Source: Arthrobacter sp. StoSoilB22 (GTDB taxonomy: Bacteria > Actinomycetota > Actinomycetes > Actinomycetales > Micrococcaceae). From it: a DNA stretch of 64,000 nucleotides. The notes beneath the pieces were generated by a model, which saw only the letters and a list, made by a program, of their open reading frames with translations, made no database searches and had not been told where the DNA came from. Both the position numbers and the translations under genes were made by a program. Shown here piece by piece: positions 62,665 to 64,000 of the stretch (its first letter is position 1; each line of letters starts with the position of its first letter). The stretch spans positions 2,976,001 through 3,040,000 of the forward strand of contig NZ_AP024652.1 in the NCBI RefSeq assembly GCF_019977315.1, written 5' to 3'.

Positions 62665-63501
62665 CTACTGCTTGGAAGAATCCTCGGAGCTGGACTGCTG
62701 TGAATCTTCCTGCGGCGCGTTTTGTTCATGATTCCGTGCAGGAGCCTGTCCGTCGCTTACCCGAACACCGTATTGCGGACGTCCGTCCGGGAGGTCGGGG
62801 TACCGGACAGCTGCCGGCGCGGGGGATGGTGCCGGCTGGTTCGCCGGGGCTGCGTCCTGTCCCTCCGGGGCACTTGAGCCACTGGGCTCGGGGGCGCGCT
62901 GGCCATAGGGATCATTCCACGTGGTGGGCCGCTCAGGCGCCGTACCGGGCTGCTGGAAGGGGGCGCTTGGCTGGTTGTAGCCGCTGGCCTGCGGCGTAGC
63001 AGCCTGGGACGGGTTCATCGGCAGCTGATGGAGCAGTCGGCGGGCCTCCTGGGCTGCCTCCGCGGCAACGATCACATCGTAATTGGTGGCCACCACCTGG
63101 CTGGTGGAGGTGAAGTCACGCTTTCCGCGTTGCGTGGCATAAGTGACGATGCCGAACAGCATGAAGAAAGCCGCACCCATCAGAACTGAGGTGATGATAG
63201 AGAACGGACCCCCGGCGGGAGTGAAGAAGGACAGCATGACGCCGACGAACAGGCCGAACCACATGCCGCTGAGGGCACCGGACAGTGCCACCCTCGGGTA
63301 ACTCAGGCGGCCGGTCACCCGCTCCACCATTTTGAGGTCATTGCCCACGATCGACACCAGCTGAACAGGGAACTGCTGATCCGCCAAGTAGTCCACCGCC
63401 TTCTGGGCGTCCAAATACGAGGTGTACGAGCCTACGGTGTCCCCTTGGGGGACGCTGCGGGACTCCTCAACGGCTTTGGGACCACCAAAAATGTTTGACA
63501 T
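62665..63501 (-). CDS. General stress protein 17M-like membrane protein
   Basis: 278 residues. An N-terminal YflT/GSP17M-like domain (VGSYTSYLDAQKAVDYLADQ, FPVQLVSIVGNDLKMVERV) contains two membrane segments (GALSGMWFGLFVGVMLSFF and IITSVLMGAAFFMLFGIVTY). A 120-residue tail rich in Pro, Gln, Ser and Ala is probably disordered. The start is the ATG at 63501; the much longer open frame upstream is antisense to the next gene and implausible. It is divergent from the PRC-barrel gene across 76 bp. Role unknown. Confidence 0.85.
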   Translation of the reverse strand: MSNIFGGPKAVEESRSVPQGDTVGSYTSYLDAQKAVDYLADQQFPVQLVSIVGNDLKMVERVTGRLSYPRVALSGALSGMWFGLFVGVMLSFFTPAGGPFSIITSVLMGAAFFMLFGIVTYATQRGKRDFTSTSQVVATNYDVIVAAEAAQEARRLLHQLPMNPSQAATPQASGYNQPSAPFQQPGTAPERPTTWNDPYGQRAPEPSGSSAPEGQDAAPANQPAPSPAPAAVRYPDLPDGRPQYGVRVSDGQAPARNHEQNAPQEDSQQSSSEDSSKQ

Positions 63502-63577
63502 AGCCCCATTGTGTCTCATGGACATGTGTAGCGGCTGGAATTCAGCTAAAAGAGAGCAGACTCGGTAGCCTGTAAAT

Positions 63578-64000
63578 ATGAGCACACATCCCTCACGCGT
63601 CTTTGTCGCGCGCTTGCTCGGCTTGGACGTCTTCGACCCCCTGGGCGATCGTCTTGGCCGGTTGCGCGACGTCGTGGTGCTCTCCCGCGGCACCCGTGGC
63701 GCTCCCCATGTGGTGGGCATCGTGGTTGAAGTTCCGGGCAAGAAGCGGGTCTTCGTTCCCATGACGCGGATTACGTCCATCGACCAGACGCAAATTATCT
63801 GCACCGGACTGGTGAACTTGCGGCGCTTCGAGCAGCGCGGTGCCGAAACTCTGGTGGTGGCTGAGATGTTCGACCGCCGCGTGACGCTGGCCGATGGCAG
63901 TGGAGACGCAACGATCGAGGACATCGCCATGGACCAGCACAGGTCCAAGGACTGGTTTGTCAGCAAGCTGTTCGTCCGTCGTGGACACTCCCTGTCGCCC
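63578..64000 (+). CDS. PRC-barrel/MgtE-N type protein (3' end cut by window edge)
   Basis: 141 codons are visible. The frame opens STHPSRVFVARLLGLDVFDP and continues DRLGRLRDVVVLSRG, a PRC-barrel-like start found in actinobacterial proteins carrying an MgtE intracellular N domain and CBS domains. KKRVFVPMTRITSIDQTQI fits the second half of the barrel. I see no ribosome site, so the ATG at 63578 may be read from a leaderless mRNA. Whether a transporter domain follows lies outside the window. Confidence 0.75.
   Translation, partial: MSTHPSRVFVARLLGLDVFDPLGDRLGRLRDVVVLSRGTRGAPHVVGIVVEVPGKKRVFVPMTRITSIDQTQIICTGLVNLRRFEQRGAETLVVAEMFDRRVTLADGSGDATIEDIAMDQHRSKDWFVSKLFVRRGHSLSP

Noticed and set aside
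63502-63966. N-terminal extension of the general-stress gene
   Set aside because: The extension runs antisense through the PRC-barrel gene and lacks a start signal; the ATG at 63501 begins the conserved domain.

Overview
The window is about 64 kb of high-GC DNA with frequent GTG and TTG starts, 4-nt ATGA/GTGA gene overlaps, and gene content typical of Actinobacteria. AdnAB replaces RecBCD, and there are UvrD2, MoeZ, DUF3107, a zincin_2 protein, UPF0182 and a coproporphyrin-type heme pathway. Protein sequences and gene order look like Arthrobacter/Paenarthrobacter (Micrococcaceae). This genus call is recognition, not a database result. Almost everything looks chromosomal and core. I see no transposase, integrase, phage gene or CRISPR array.

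Layout. 0-2 kb: gluconate permease (cut at the left edge) and gluconokinase. 2-4.6 kb: etfB-etfA with a PIG-L deacetylase. 4.8-9.8 kb: HtrA-like protease, then a divergent TPM-domain membrane protein and a PspA homologue (envelope stress). 9.8-11.3 kb: GntR/UTRA regulator and two identical initiator tRNA genes in a duplicated block with palindromic terminators, separated by a 32-bp tandem repeat. 11.3-30.5 kb: UPF0182 protein, PDZ/Lon-like protease, zincin_2 protein, YgjP-type metallopeptidase, UvrD2, NudC, a phosphotransferase, AdnB, AdnA, an alkyltransferase-like protein and a DnaQ-like exonuclease, which is a genome-maintenance block. 30.5-34.7 kb: a polar amino-acid ABC transporter and a GH3 lipoprotein. 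34.8-46.2 kb: a nine-gene minus-strand heme operon (hemE, cgoX, chdC, cpfC, hemC, hemD, hemB, an LLM flavin oxidoreductase, hemL) divergent from hemA. 46.2-49.9 kb: SDR, MoeZ, TetR regulator, DUF3107, small membrane protein. 50-53.1 kb: TPP riboswitch with thiO-thiS-thiG, and divergent thiE. 53.1-64 kb: ferritin-like protein, TM2/DUF4352 protein, RNB ribonuclease, DEAD-box helicase with a solitary DNA methyltransferase, MarC, PHP phosphoesterase, aminopeptidase P, a general-stress membrane protein, and a PRC-barrel/MgtE-type protein cut at the right edge.

How the genes fit together. HemA/HemL make 5-aminolevulinate, HemB/C/D/E carry it to coproporphyrinogen III, and CgoX, CpfC and ChdC finish heme by the Gram-positive coproporphyrin route, so one divergon holds the whole pathway from glutamyl-tRNA. 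ThiO, ThiS and ThiG make the thiazole of thiamine under riboswitch control. No dedicated ThiF is present, but a MoeZ-type adenylyltransferase lies nearby. AdnA-AdnB, UvrD2, the alkyltransferase-like protein and NudC cover break resection, helicase repair, lesion flagging and nucleotide clean-up.

The order UPF0182, PDZ protease, zincin_2, UvrD2, NudC, AdnB/AdnA, ATL, MoeZ, TetR, DUF3107, ferritin-like protein, DEAD helicase matches what I recall of the M. tuberculosis Rv3193c-Rv3211 region. Here about 17 kb of ABC-transporter and heme genes, and the thi genes, sit inside it.
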